DNA from: Lineus longissimus | Lineage: Eukaryota > Nemertea > Pilidiophora > Heteronemertea > Lineidae | Length of the DNA stretch: 64,000 nt | Direction: 5' to 3' | Assembly (NCBI RefSeq): GCF_910592395.1 | Contig: NC_088309.1 | Span: 23,252,599 to 23,316,598, forward strand | Shown: piece after piece, positions 33,401 through 46,202 of the stretch | Numbering within the stretch: the first letter of the stretch is position 1 | How the letters are laid out: every line of letters starts with the position of its first letter | Notes under the pieces: generated by a model | What the model saw: the letters and a program-made list of their open reading frames with translations, nothing else | The model's database searches: none | Told to the model about the DNA's origin: nothing | Program-made: the position numbers and the translations under genes

Positions 33401-36400
33401 TTCCTAATTCCTCTCTGTTTGCACTTCTGGTTCAAAATACCCATTCTTAAAATTGAAAAATGAAATCCTACTTTCCTGATCTAAGTTCCAATCCTTTGTG
33501 GTATATAGTTTTTCCAATCCAAATCAGCCCACGCATATTCGAGATTCTCACATACAAATGTAAAACAAGCCTTTTTGGTCTGAAAGAAATGCGACTCAAA
33601 AGCTTTTGAAAAATTTATGTTCAGATAGTGTGCCCATCACAGGCAGTGGTAAATGGCTATGACAAATGTCAGAGTTGTCACATTACAGGTACATTGTACT
33701 TGAAGAAATAATTTCGGCTTGCTTGATGGTTGAAAGGTCATTGCGCATACTGGTGATGTTTGTCACTTTGCAATGATTATCGCACATCCATGACCATGAT
33801 AACTGTGTTTATCTATTTCTACATATTGGTGATTTTTTTCAGCTCATGAAGACGAAATCCGAGATGATGACTTCCGAGCCCCTTTGTATAAAAATATTGA
33901 TATTAATGGTATTACTGTGCGGATGAAATGGTGTACAACATGCCAGTTTTATCGACCTCCAAGATGTTCTCATTGCAGTGTTTGCAATAATTGTATAGAG
34001 GTGAGTATGATAAAGATACTTTCGTCTATGGAGGGACTAATGAGATTTGTGTTTGCATCAAGTAAGACATTATCAGCTCAATAAACACTGTTGGCTGATT
34101 TGTAGTGTTAGATGCTAATTTCGAAAATGGTCCAACCACTGCGACCCTCTCACAGCCCAAAGTCGCAGAGAACTGGTTGTATTCAACGAAAAAATGGTTC
34201 AACTGTATTGTAAATGCTCCTGTGACTAAGCAAATTCACGATAGTGTCTTCAGTTCTGTTAGGTATTCAGTTGTGTTCCTTCGAACTTCATGGTTACAAA
34301 TATTCAATTTCTTTCTAAAAGTATTCGAGTAACAATGTGCTCTCTTTCATTTCAGACGTTCGACCACCATTGTCCGTGGGTGAACAACTGTGTGGGACGG
34401 AGAAACTACCGCTACTTCTTCCTCTTTCTTGTGTCATTAGCCGTTCACATGGTCAGCATATTTGCCTTGTCTCTTGTATATGTCCTAGATCACAAAAATA
34501 CGTTAGTTACTCTTCATAATATTGTGTGGTATCCTTTTAGTTTTACAAAGAAAAAACGATAAATGAAATTGAAGGGCACAGACCTTCAAGTTACTGTAGA
34601 TATACGTTTTATCTTGTCAAGATTGCCAAGCCTAAGAAGTGACGTGGTATCCACCTGACCCCAATGAGTCTAAAATCCCAGATGTAATAGATTGCTCGAA
34701 AGTCGCCAATGCAATGCAATTATCATCGTCCTTATCTGCATTTTCAAAATTGCTCGACTTTTAAAATCAATTCGACTATCAATCGATAGCTGTTGTTCTC
34801 AAAATGTTTCCTTAACTCGGCTGCAGTATGTGTGTTATGTGTCTGATTGGTATTCTGATAGTTCCAATCTGTGGTTTGACGGGATTCCATTTTATACTTG
34901 TGTCGAGAGGGAGGACAACAAATGAGCAGGTAAGGATGTTTTATCAAATGTCGTCAGATCTCCTAAGGATTTCAGATTAGCTATTGGTTTTAGATTTGAT
35001 TTCCGGACATTGTGGATTTGTAAACACAGCGCTTGTGACCTTGGGTGAGGGATTTTACATTTTTGCAGTCTGATTATTTGAGTAAAATATAAAGCAAGTA
35101 AAAAGTTCTTGAAGCTAATGAGAACTGTTGTTTGTGGTTCTCTGGACGAAGACCGAGTTACTATATAGGTCAGCGACTTCCTTCGGGGCAAATTGTGACG
35201 CAGTGCTCGTAATTAGTTTGAGAATGGCGCAGCAATGACAATCTTCACTGTGGCCTGAGTTGAAGTAAGTTTTTCAACTCTTCAATCAACATCAGAAGCA
35301 GCATGTAAACCCATTATATTTATAAGCACTCAACAATGCTTTGCAATTACAATTTCAGGTTACCGGAAAATTCCGTGGAGGACACAATCCCTTTACAAGA
35401 GGCTGTAAATTAAATTGCCAATATACACTGTGTGGTCCACAGTGGCCAAGGTAAGTGACACTGTTGGTCAGTTTCTCCAGTTGTTTTAGGAGACCTGTGT
35501 CATTTTAGCTTATTCATTATAATTCAGTCGGAGTTTTTAAACAAGGCTGTGATTCGACTAAGTTATGTGAAAGATAAGAACAACTTGACGAAGCTGTGTG
35601 AGAAGAATATAGTCGTCCACATCATCTCATTGAGGAACTTCATTTTCCGTATGCAGCAGTAGTTACAGTCTAATACGCAAAAGCTTTCCCATTTCATCCA
35701 CAATAATTTCTGTATGGTATTGGATTGCTATTATACTGCCACCTTTTGGCAATAAATATTTTGAACGCTCTTCATTTCCAGGTTGTATGGCAGAAAGTTC
35801 CGGCGTCACACTGTAGACATGAATAACATAAACTTAGAATTAACTACTAAAGTGTCGCATGTCGTCGGTGACAACGATGTCAAAATCTACATGGATAACA
35901 GCAACGGAATACAAAAGTCGTCACATTCTTACAACAAGGTAGTCAGTAAAATATCTTTTGTTCTTCATGTGGTAGTGGGCTACCGATCACTGCTGGTAGA
36001 CTTGTCCCTTGTCAGATATGGTCTCGCATTTCACCCACGCACGGCAGACGATTTTGTGTCTTTATTAGTGCTTATTGACCAGTTTGGTCCTTTTTGAACC
36101 CTGTCACGGTGTCAGTGGCTCCCACATTGACAGTGGAATCGGGAAAGAGGAAATTTGGGTATGATGAAATTGACACTTTCAAAAATCAAAATTTAGCCTA
36201 AAATGTATGATAGCTCATTTGACTTGGCTACTGAGATGTTAAAAAGTTGCAAAGTTGCAGTCCTATAGCCCACTGTCACTTATGGGTTCCACCAGTTCAC
36301 TTGCGTGACCTTACAATAAATGAGGAATATTCTTGACTACCATATATATGCATCTTCTTCTGTGGCTAATATCAATGTTCAAAATGCTGCTGGGCTGTGT

Positions 36401-39400
36401 TCTCATTTGCTATAAAATGAGCATAAAACAAGTACTCCTGACAGAGTTATTGTAATACTAACACTTACTATTTATTTTTTGATTCGCAAAAATTTTTTTA
36501 AATATACGTATCACTAGAAATACTAGAAATTAGGCAAATATTGGTTAGAGTTTGTTGTTGCCAGGTAGTTCATCCTCTGCTATCTTCTCACTCACAGTCG
36601 CCCTTCTCACAAGTGCTTTATAGTCTTTCTGTTGTACGTTCTAGGTGACAGTCAAGGTCTCAACCGGTCACGTCCTCCGTAACTACGCAGGCACTACCGT
36701 ATAGCCCGGTAAAGACTGTTCATGTAAACCCGATCCCCACACTCCCTTCTATTAATATTCTATTGCAATGATGAAGGCCTCTTCGCTATCTATAAGCCCT
36801 GTCATTGTGTCGATGCAACTAGAACTAGTAGAAGCACAAGCAGACTTCTTTTGACTTTCGTGTGTGCAGCCAAATTTGTCGTCCTCAGAATGTAGAGGTC
36901 TTGAAGCACCATACTGCTAATGCATGGCTAGAGAGCATGCTGTAGACAGAGATGGGACATTTTTATGCCTGCTGAGGGGCCTCTCATTAACATGTATATG
37001 TATGTATGCATCCGAGGGAGTGTCTGAAATTTGGGTATCACTGTACACTTGGTTTACCTGGTTCTTTTTAATACCACTTGACTATTTGAGAGGGGGTCTG
37101 AATCAAGCTGATTATTATCATTTTCATGAAGCCTTCTTCATTTTCCTTCACTGGCTACAACAAAACATTTTAAAAGTTTTCATGTCCCTTTTCCCCTCAC
37201 TTATCAGTAGTTCACAATAATTTTCTTTCAATCTTCAGCTGACAATTGTGGAACATAGCCTTCCGCCTGCCTCCAATATCAATGCACCTACAAGCTAGCC
37301 TTTGTATGTGTGAAAAGAGCCCTTTTACCTAGGCCCAGGTAAGGTGCTCTGCTCCTTTCTGCAATCAAAAAGGCATTAGGGTCTTTGAATGAGGTTGAAG
37401 GGTTCTTTTCGCATGTGGCAGAGTGTGGTAGAGTTTGAGGGGTCCTTCGCCATTTCACCTGTTCTGCTGCACTGTTTAGATTTTTGTTCTTACGTTACGT
37501 TTCACTATCATAATAGTCCCTGTGCAAACCAAGATGGCCATCACAGAGGCAGAGATTACCTGCACAGTAATTTGGAGCTAAATAAAATGTGGTTTGGCCA
37601 TATGGGCAAAAAGTAGTCCTTGTTTGTAACCCGGGCCAGTATGTGATGAGTTTTGACTTCTTGAAGAAGGACCCATCACTTCAAAGTGGCTGGACATGGT
37701 GTTTCCAGTGAACAGTTTTAAAAAAGACTGGTTTTGCACAGGGTTTATTATCATAATTGTTAACTATTTTTTCCCTGATCTCCACTTTGTAGCAGCATTG
37801 TCTCCTGGCTTGAATGTCTCAATTATCATGCTGGTCGCCAACATAACCTTTTGGTCAGAAAGTGGTCCGAGCAACCGTGCTGAGTCATGAGTCATGTCTC
37901 TTTCACGAAACCAATACCCTGACTTTTCCAATCATTTTTTATTAAACACAAACTTGTTCATTTTCAAACTAGGCCTTCTGTGCAAATGAAGAATTTAGCA
38001 CATCACAACAGGGATTCATAGTAAGTTACAGGCAATGTACATATGCCACCCCTTGATATTTTTTCCTTCATTATCATCATTGTCATGGTGCATATTTATC
38101 ACTTTCACTTCTACCTTCAGAATGGGAAATGGGATTTCAACCGTGAGAAAAAGTTGTGTGTGAAGATAAGATTGAGGTGCTGTCCTTCAGTACGGGTCCC
38201 TTGGCTTCTTCCTCAATCAGAATGTTTATGTCACCATGTTGGCAGCTTGTCCAATTGCAACATGCAAAATCATGGATAAGAAACATTCCAATTCTGGTTG
38301 GTAGAGTTCAGGCACCCGTGGATCATGGAACATGCATGAAGTCTTGCCTTCTCACACAGACGCATCCCTCGGATCTTTTTTGGTGCGACATAAGAATGCT
38401 CTTGACACTGGCTACTTTCACTTTTGGTTATCAATAAAAGCTGCCATCTACTCAACAGGGGTCTGTGGGTCCTAACTTCTGCAGCCCAGAAATAATACAC
38501 AAGGGACTCCGCCCCTATGAGTCACTACCTCATTGCATTGTATCCGCAAGGTTTCATGGGGTGATATAACACACAGTTGTGACTCGATGTGCTACAAGAC
38601 ATCTGTCAGGGACCTTCTAGTCTTTCTCTGGTTGCTGGGTCTTTTCTCAACATTGTATTCTTCCTCTGCAGCTCTTGCTGTGACAATTGAGAATGCTCTC
38701 CTGGCTTTGGGCGCATTTGCTTCCCGAGAGGTATGGTGTATTAAGGTGTGCATGTTGTTTCTCACTCAGTTTCACCTGGCGATACAGGACAAACAGTTTT
38801 CCACAAAATGAAAAATGATCACACTGTGACTGAAATGTATTTTTTGTGGTTGAACACAAAGAGCACAACAGTTGTTTGTGATGTCAGGAGTTTCTTATAA
38901 ATCGCGTCATCACTTTTCAAGCTGGGCAAGTTGTTATTATAAACAAGCCCACATGTGTAGTCAGAATGACAGAACAATCGCTTGCTGATTTGTGTATCTG
39001 TTGCTTTCGATAGTCCTGTGTGTGCTGATAGTGATGGTGGAAATTTTTTGGCAAGCTTTTACATGTTTAAGCTATGATTATGATATATTATGTTACATAA
39101 CCTGCACTGCTCTTGATGCATGCTGTGGAGTTAGCGTTAAATAAGTCGATCGAAATCCCACAAATGTTTCAAGGTCAAGTTTGTATAAAAAATCCCCCCT
39201 CTATTATGCTTGTAATTTATTGGGAATGATGTTGGGATTGATAGTGCCGATTTAACTGCCTTTTGGTTGCAAATGAATCCCTGAAGCATTCCTTATGTTG
39301 CACCAAAAAACATGATCTCCCGTCATTACTGTCCTCATCCTAAGCTTATAGTTCAGTGGCATTTATGAACCTTCAGGTTTTTATCTGATAAATTTAGAAT

Positions 39401-41311
39401 CTGCGTGCTTAGTTCTCTAAAGTAGTTCTGATATTTTTCATTTTGTACAATGAGGGTGGGGGGATCAGGGGGCCAATTGAAATGTAGAGTTTGCATCTGT
39501 TACTAAGGAAGAAGTGAACTTGTATTCTCAGAACTTGTTGTTTGCTTGCTGATATATCAGTCTTGTTGTCTACTCCTTCACCAGCGACATGATCTGGAGG
39601 CGGAGGAAACTATGTCTGGCACACAATGCTGAAATATCGGCATGGTTGTTTGTTGTTGTAGTATTGTGTGTTTTAAAGTTGAAATTCTAACCGAAATATT
39701 TGTACAGAGGCAGATGAAGATGATATTCCTTAGGTCCTTCACATACTATTGAGGAAAATGGCCAGGGATTTTACTGTGCTCTACAATTGTTTGCCTGAAC
39801 TCATTATAAAGCCACACACGCACCCTACCCTAGCCTAACAGATATCATTTGCACCCAGTTATTTCCTAAAACCTTGAACTAATGAGCAATATGAATTTGA
39901 AATTTAGAAATTCAGTCACCATCATTTCATACTATTTTAAAACATACACAACAAATAATATTTGTACTCTTTTAGTTTTCGGCATTGATTGAACAAAATG
40001 TGCTTCAGCTTTAGTAAAGAGCTAAAAGATCACTATAACCTTTAAAACTCTTTAGAAAAGTGCTTGTCGTTAGAGTCTTTGATATGAACATTTTCTTCTC
40101 CAGCTTGACTTGGCAAATTGAAGACACTTTTGTTTGTAAGTGGAAGCATAAGTTATGCTTTTGCTGTAGAAGATAGAATTTTTAGATGAATGCTTCTTAT
40201 CTGTACACCAAGCACCTTCTGGGGCTCTGGGTGCACTGAGTAGAATTCACATTGCTCATTATGTCTTCGTCTCCTGATACAGTACCAAGATTTTCCATGC
40301 AGAGTTTGTGTTAGTTGAAGTGTTTTTAAATCGGTAAATGTACCATAGTGTGAGAGTAAAGTGGCTCTCGAATGAATCTTCTAACAATAGTGCATCTTTT
40401 GTCAGTGTCTTGGGCTGCTAATAGATTTATGGTATGAACATATGTCTAGGAGAGCAATAGCCCGCTTTATAACTTTTCTGTTCTTCTTAAATCATCCAAT
40501 GTAACACATTTCTCAAAAAGCTTGCCTGAAATATTTCTCAATCTAATTTCAGATGCAGCGGAGCCTATCTTTAGAAGATGAGGATGGACTTCAGAGCGTT
40601 TCAAGAGACTGTGACCCATCGTCACCAACAGGTGCACCCAAAACAGACTCTTACGTTAACCTGTATGACTCGTCACGAGATATCATTGCCGGTACCTATC
40701 ACCATGGCAGACGCAATGATTCGCCTCAAGTGCATAAATCACGCAGCGGCAGGAGCCCACCTCGGTCAAAATCAGCTGATCTTCTCGCCCAAGTTCCGGC
40801 AGAGAAATTTGTTGCCCATGGCACCCCACCAGTAGTGAGTGGCCGGCCTCCAATCAGTTATACTGATCGAGCTCCAGCGTCCAGATCTACTGCTCAAATT
40901 TCCTTCCAGTCACCAGGTGGTGCAGTGAGACAGTCTAATAGCAGAGACAATAAGTTGCGGTCCCTAGATCGTGATCGCCAGCCACCTAGGCCGGCTGCTG
41001 AGTTTGGTGCAGTCTCCAGTCGGACGCTTCCAAACCGAACTTCAGATCCTAGTTATAGACCAAAGCCTAGTGTTAGTGAAGGCCATTTGGCAGGGAGAAC
41101 AATTCAGCAGGCCCCCCAAGAGGGTACATTCCCTCGACGCCCGATGTCTTTTGTCAAAGCATTAGAAATGTCTGAGACAGTCGAGTTGCAGGAACCTGTG
41201 CGGCAGCCAAGGAAAGCACCTGCACCTCCGGTGCGGCAACCCCAAACACAGCCAAGGGGCGAAGGCAGCACGATCAATATCTATGGATCAAGTTACGAAA
41301 TATCTGTGTGA
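30453..41311 (+). CDS. ZDHHC8: DHHC palmitoyltransferase, ZDHHC5/ZDHHC8 type
   Basis: Integral-membrane enzyme that attaches palmitate to protein cysteines. Eight exons join in frame to 552 aa: 30453-30547, 33223-33344, 33843-34000, 34356-34528, 34827-34929, 35359-35450, 35782-35938 and 40553-41311. TM1 is at about 11-31 ([10 protein letters not shown]) and TM2 about 42-65, followed by DPG. The zinc-binding cysteine-rich domain runs from MKWCTTC to the DHHC at 128-131. TM3-TM4 follow, and the TTxE motif is at 213-216 (RGRTTNE). The cytosolic tail keeps VTGKFRGG and the VKIxMDNxxGIQ block of ZDHHC5/8, then a serine/proline-rich last exon. It ends YEISV, the PDZ ligand of ZDHHC5/8. At 552 aa it is shorter than vertebrate forms (over 700). 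The donor at 34528 (TG|GTATCC) was chosen because it alone keeps phase. Two tandem ATGs open the frame; I used the first. The choice between ZDHHC5 and 8 is arbitrary, as this is probably the pre-duplication orthologue. Confidence 0.95.
32935..33090 (-). mobile_element. Decayed LINE-type reverse-transcriptase 3'-end fragment
   Basis: In intron 1 of the palmitoyltransferase gene the minus strand encodes [12 protein letters not shown] and, after a one-base frame shift, [16 protein letters not shown] and a basic tail ending at a stop. A cysteine/histidine cluster of this kind followed by HILxxCP is typical of the C-terminal end of LINE polyproteins. The frame shift and short length mean it is dead. 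The exact clade cannot be told. Confidence 0.4.
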
Positions 41312-42360
41312 ACAAACCTTGGGACTGTTAAATTTGTTTTGGTTGTCCAAAGTAGTTATATAGTTCACCTCATTCCCAGGAGCTTAAAGCTGCCTGAATA
41401 TATGTTTAGGTAGGCCACTGGCACCCTGGTAATGTGGTAACTTAAATGATTATCTGAGGCACTCGGTGTTCAAAACCCAAGGTGTCCGGTTGAGTAGAAA
41501 TCGGCACCACTTTTAACGTTACGAATCATTTTTACTTAAGGTTACATTTTAAGTACATGTAGTTTCTGACAATGTTACTTCTACTGTATGCCTTTTTCCA
41601 GAGAGAGCAGTGCCAAACAGACGTACCTGATTACTTTTTCATCACCCTTTGTACAGGGGCATACAGTAGGGTTTTAATTTGCCTGTACATAGCAGCATAC
41701 AGGAGATTGAGTGATCGGAAATTAATAAAAGTGTTTCATATCGAAAATGACCTATTCTTCATTAGATACTTATAAATGGTCTTTGAATTGATGTATGCAG
41801 TTGAGGGCCATTCATGAAGTTTTTTTCTTGCAAAAGTTGGGGTGGGCTTGATGATTTTCAATTTCAATACAATTTGCTTTTATTTATATGCATGGATAGC
41901 CTGTTTAAGATTAAATGCCAAGTTCCTGCAGTAGAAAACGGATTATCAAGATAGTGATAAATTATGGTGCCCAATTGATAGGGCTGTATTGCGTGGGGAA
42001 TAGATCTCCAGTTATAATAGACCCGCCCAATCGTTGTGACTGGTGAATTGAGGGCTGTAAAGAGTGCAATTTCACCCCTCTAAAATTTGGATTTGGGTGA
42101 GTCTATTGTGGCCCGTAATCGATGTATTCATTCGATTGGGCACCAGGTCTGAGTGGCCTTTTTCTGTTACTCGGCTTTGCGCATATCAGCACTTATTGTA
42201 GCTCATTCTTCATCAAATACTTTTTCGCATACTATTACTATTTATGGTGTAGTTTAGCTATTTTTTGGTTTGATGACCAAATGATACACCAGTGTACAGG
42301 TATTTGTTTGAATTGTAGATTTGAATGCTTGTATTAAATTCCTGCCAAATTTTGTCTTGT

Positions 42361-42758
42361 GCTCAACTTTGGCAAAAAAATTGTCTGCATCATTTCCTGG
42401 AAATGCAATATTTATGTACAAGTTAAAGAAGCTTGTTTTTACCAGTAGACTTGGAAGTATTTAGGACAATTTGATGAATTCTAAATCTCCTACTTGGACA
42501 CATAGCATATTATGAAATTTTGTTTGTTTATTTAGTGGTGCCTTCATCAGCAATTTATTGCTCAACTTTGGCAAAAAAATTGTCTGCATCATTTCCTGGA
42601 AATGCAATATTTATGTACAAGTTAAAGAAGCTTGTTTTTACCAGTAGACTTGGAAGTATTTAGGACAATTTGATGAATTCTAAATCTCCTACTTGGACAC
42701 ATAGCATATTATGAAATTTTGTTTGTTTATTTAGTGGTGCCTTCATCAGCAATTTATT
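42361..42758 (+). repeat. 199-bp direct tandem duplication
   Basis: The segment 42361-42559 is followed immediately by 42560-42758, which by eye is identical over its whole length. It lies in the probable 3' UTR of the palmitoyltransferase gene. Identity implies a very recent duplication or an assembly artefact. Confidence 0.95.
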
Positions 42759-43278
42759 GACAATGATGTAAAGGATTTCTTTATAGCATGATTGCGACAG
42801 GCCTACCTTTTCAGAAAAATAAATTGCTATGTGTTTGCCAGCACTGAGTCGATGTCTAAGATGAAAGTGATTTGAACTCGCAATTCTCAGGCCAAAGTAG
42901 TTAAAAAGTATTTGTTGTTGATAGACATTGTGCCAGAAGTAATTTTATCTGTTTGTAAAATAATGATTGAAATCCAATTATGTTGTGTACATTTAAAAGG
43001 AATTGAGGATCACCCATTTATTACTCCTTGATTGCTATGGTGGTATATTGTGGACATACCAAATGTTTTGGGTTATGAGCTCCTACAATGAGGTTGCAAA
43101 CCTTGATGGGCTGATAGTTGACGTGTTGAGATAGATCTGGGAGGAAGAGGTAAATTTTGCCATACAAAACGAAAAGATTTGTATATCTGTATGATGGTTG
43201 ATCACAGTGGCCAATCACGACGAATATACTGGTTAGGGAGACAACAAATCCGCTAGAAACTTTCATGGCTAGTAAAAT

Positions 43279-43296
43279 TGGGGGGGGGGGGGGGGA
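43279..43296. repeat. Poly-G tract
   Basis: A homopolymer run of about 18 G in an otherwise AT-rich region. Similar runs occur at about 55568-55585 and, interrupted, at 63426-63454. Confidence 0.9.
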
Positions 43297-45982
43297 GATG
43301 ATGCACCTCTTTAAACTACAGGCAGTAGTCTTATTATGGCCCAGAACCAGTTTTTATGTATAAAATTGGCCACTGTGTTTATGTTGTTTGATGGCAACAA
43401 TGGTAGGACCATATGTGATACATCTTTAACCAGGTTTGATTATACTGTGTAGCCTGCCATTTGTACAGGATGCTGAATGCTGCCATTAGTGGGTTTTGTT
43501 TTAGTGCTAATGCCCTTTCTGTCATTTGTACCAGTCCAAGTGTTCTTCAATCATATTTTTTTACCGGGTGGTTCAAGTTTAGGTTTCAACTGCAAATGGA
43601 ATTGTCTGCGAATCCTCATTTTTAAAAAAATTTGGTCAAAGCAAGATTAATAAAGGCCAGTCTTTGTCTTTCGCAAGGGCAAGTGATGTTAAGTAAACTG
43701 ATAGAGTGTGGGTCTTCAATTAGATATAAGAAGAGGAGATACATTTTTTGATTGAATGAGATCAAGGTACGGTATATGGGGCTTTATCTTTCTAAACTGG
43801 GTACTTTTGTGTAGCACCAGCTTTTTAATCATATTCGCATGAACATTGTGATAATCTAAAGCTTTGTTATTAAAGGAAGTAGATTCTTGTATGTGTGTAC
43901 ACAATGTATTTATTTGTAATTAGCTTTTATACTCCCTTTCTTGATAAAAGAAAACTGGCGATACTAATTTCATTGTTGCTATCAATTGCCAAAAAGCAGT
44001 ATTTTATGGCTATTAAAGTGCTCCAGTACTAAAATGTCCGTTCACATGTTTGAGAGCATAAGGATCCTTGTCCAGCTCTGCATTACTTATTTATCAATTC
44101 AGATTAGGCTGAATGATTATATTTGTTGGCCACAAGCAGATGACAGACAGTAAAAGGCATATTGTGTGTGTGATTAATTAAATTGCCTCTCTGTATTAAC
44201 TAGAAGTTTTTCATGTCAAATGGCATTGCATCTCGTTTTCTAAAATCTCACTGGAGTTTTCAGCTGTTTTTCCCGAGAACACTACAGTTTTACAAACTGT
44301 CTGTTTATCCCTTTCGTTGCTGTCCATTTTGGTCACTGATATATCGGAAGGACCTAAACCGACCTGTCATATTTTAGCTTCCCATCCACACACCTCAGAA
44401 GCCACAGTAAGGATCTCACCCTTAGTTTTGTGCATCTTTCATAGATGGCAGCACTGTGACTTGTGTAGAGTGGGTGAAAAGTAAAAGGGTGTGTACTGTT
44501 CTGTGGGTCAGTTGTGCTGAAGGGGTGTTATCTATGTACCGCTCTGTGGGTCAATGGTAGCGAAAGGGATAATTAGCCTAAACTCAAGCTTACCCTTTAG
44601 GCTTAGAGTAGTATTTTTCACTGCACTTTTGTACATTTGTATTAATCCCTTGTGCTCAGGTACCTGCACTTCATATCCATCTTGCCTAGCCACTTTCAAC
44701 TGTGTGATTATGATGGTAGTTATTTGATAAGCCTCTGTAGGAGACTATTGTATATGTATATTATGTTCTTGGTAAAAGGGGATTAGTGGCAGGAGCTGAG
44801 GGATCCAATTGGCTCCTTCCTATAGTCCCCAGTTAATGTCCATGGATTTGGGATGCCAGAGTAAAATACAAAGTTACAAATATGTACCTCCCGTGTAGAT
44901 GAGGGGAATACTATTTCATATTAGAAATCCTGCTACTGTTGAGCTTGATGCCACTATCCCCTCCAAACAGTCTTAATTGCCATCAGTAACTGACGAAACA
45001 CCTTTGATGTTATGTTTTGTCAAAAAATGTACATTGTTGATATATAACTCATGTGCATAGCTCTACACCATGTGAACATTTGTATCACCCGGCCTATAAA
45101 TGTGCTTGAAGAAGATTCTGTTCAAGTTAGTAGATATGTCATCAATCAGTTGATAATTTGTGTTCATACTTTTGGGGTTTGCTGGTGGAGGGAAATTTTG
45201 TAAGAGTATGAGATAAATTTAAGATTTGTTCATACATTCCATTCAATTTTCTCTCAGATGAGATCCTGCCCTTACTTTTGAGTCGATTTTATTTCAGGTT
45301 GTAGAATTGACTTCTGAATCTAGAGCTGTGAGCTATCTGAAGAGAGATTCCAATTATCAATCGCAAAAGAAGAGCACCTGCCCAATGTGGAAGGATGGCA
45401 TTCAGCAGTTTGTCAATTTACTTGAGTAATCATCTTGACTTGCAGTGGTTTGGTTCTTCTGCTAATGCATGAAGTCGTATTGTCTTTATGACATGGTCAC
45501 TGCATCTTGGGTCCTACATCTAGGATGTTGAGTACCGGAAATAGGTTTTCTTGCTCGACTGAATGTAAACATTTTATATTCAATGGGGTGAATTGATTAG
45601 TGAAATTGGAAGTCCTTCCCAAGATAGCCTTGAAGTTGGGATTGAGAAGTTGTTTTGAGTGGAATCAGTTAGCTACAGAAAGGTGATGGTGGGGGGAGGG
45701 GGGTTGTCATCGCAGACAAGCTACATGCAGTTTATTGTTAACGAGGTGATGTAAACTTGGCAGGACAGTGTTGTTCTTTATAGTAAATAGATCAGCTGCA
45801 TGCCTTTGTAATTTATGTATTGTTGAAAATATATGGGGAAATGATATTTATTTTCTATATGCTGTACCAGATTTTGCGACATGGCCATTATGGTCATGAA
45901 CAAGTATTGGTGGCATATTTTGTTACTTGTCAATGTCAAGCAAACCATCAACTAACCAATTGTAAATAATGATTACCTTGTA

Positions 45983-45988
45983 AATAAA
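45983..45988 (+). terminator. Poly(A) signal AATAAA, palmitoyltransferase gene
   Basis: Plus-strand hexamer in a context rich in TGTAAAT/TTGT, close to the convergent end of ZNHIT3. Confidence 0.5.
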
Positions 45989-46051
45989 AATGTAATTTGT
46001 CTTACAAGAGGGTTATTGGTTTTGCTCATGTTCCAACATGGATGGATCATG

Positions 46052-46057
46052 TTTATT
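46052..46057 (-). terminator. Probable poly(A) signal, ZNHIT3
   Basis: Minus-strand AATAAA about 150 nt after the ZNHIT3 stop. It lies only some 60 bp from the convergent palmitoyltransferase signal at 45983-45988, so the transcripts probably overlap or abut. Confidence 0.4.
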
Positions 46058-46202
46058 CAACCTCGATTAGAAAAGGAGACGGAGGATATGGAGAACAACT
46101 GAGCCGTGCATTAGATGTTGACCATCATACACTCAATTCTGTAGCAATTAAGTCAAATGTAACCCAAATAATATAAAGCGAACACAAGTATATGGATTCA
46201 AA

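Larger units (their letters stand above)
41312..45988 (+). other. Long 3' UTR of the palmitoyltransferase gene
   Basis: About 4.7 kb after the TGA carries no plausible coding exon. It contains the 199-bp tandem duplication, a poly-G run at about 43279-43296, and ends with AATAAA at 45983-45988. Very long 3' UTRs are plausible for this family, but internal poly(A) sites cannot be excluded. Confidence 0.5.

Noticed and set aside
34692-34925. 77-codon frame around exon 5 of the palmitoyltransferase gene
   Set aside because: It is a shadow. The real exon 34827-34929 reads another frame and encodes [19 protein letters not shown].
38122-38279. Possible extra palmitoyltransferase exon after CTTCAG
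   Set aside because: No donor in a useful phase follows, and the product does not resemble the family tail. Exon 7 joins exon 8 directly in phase 0.
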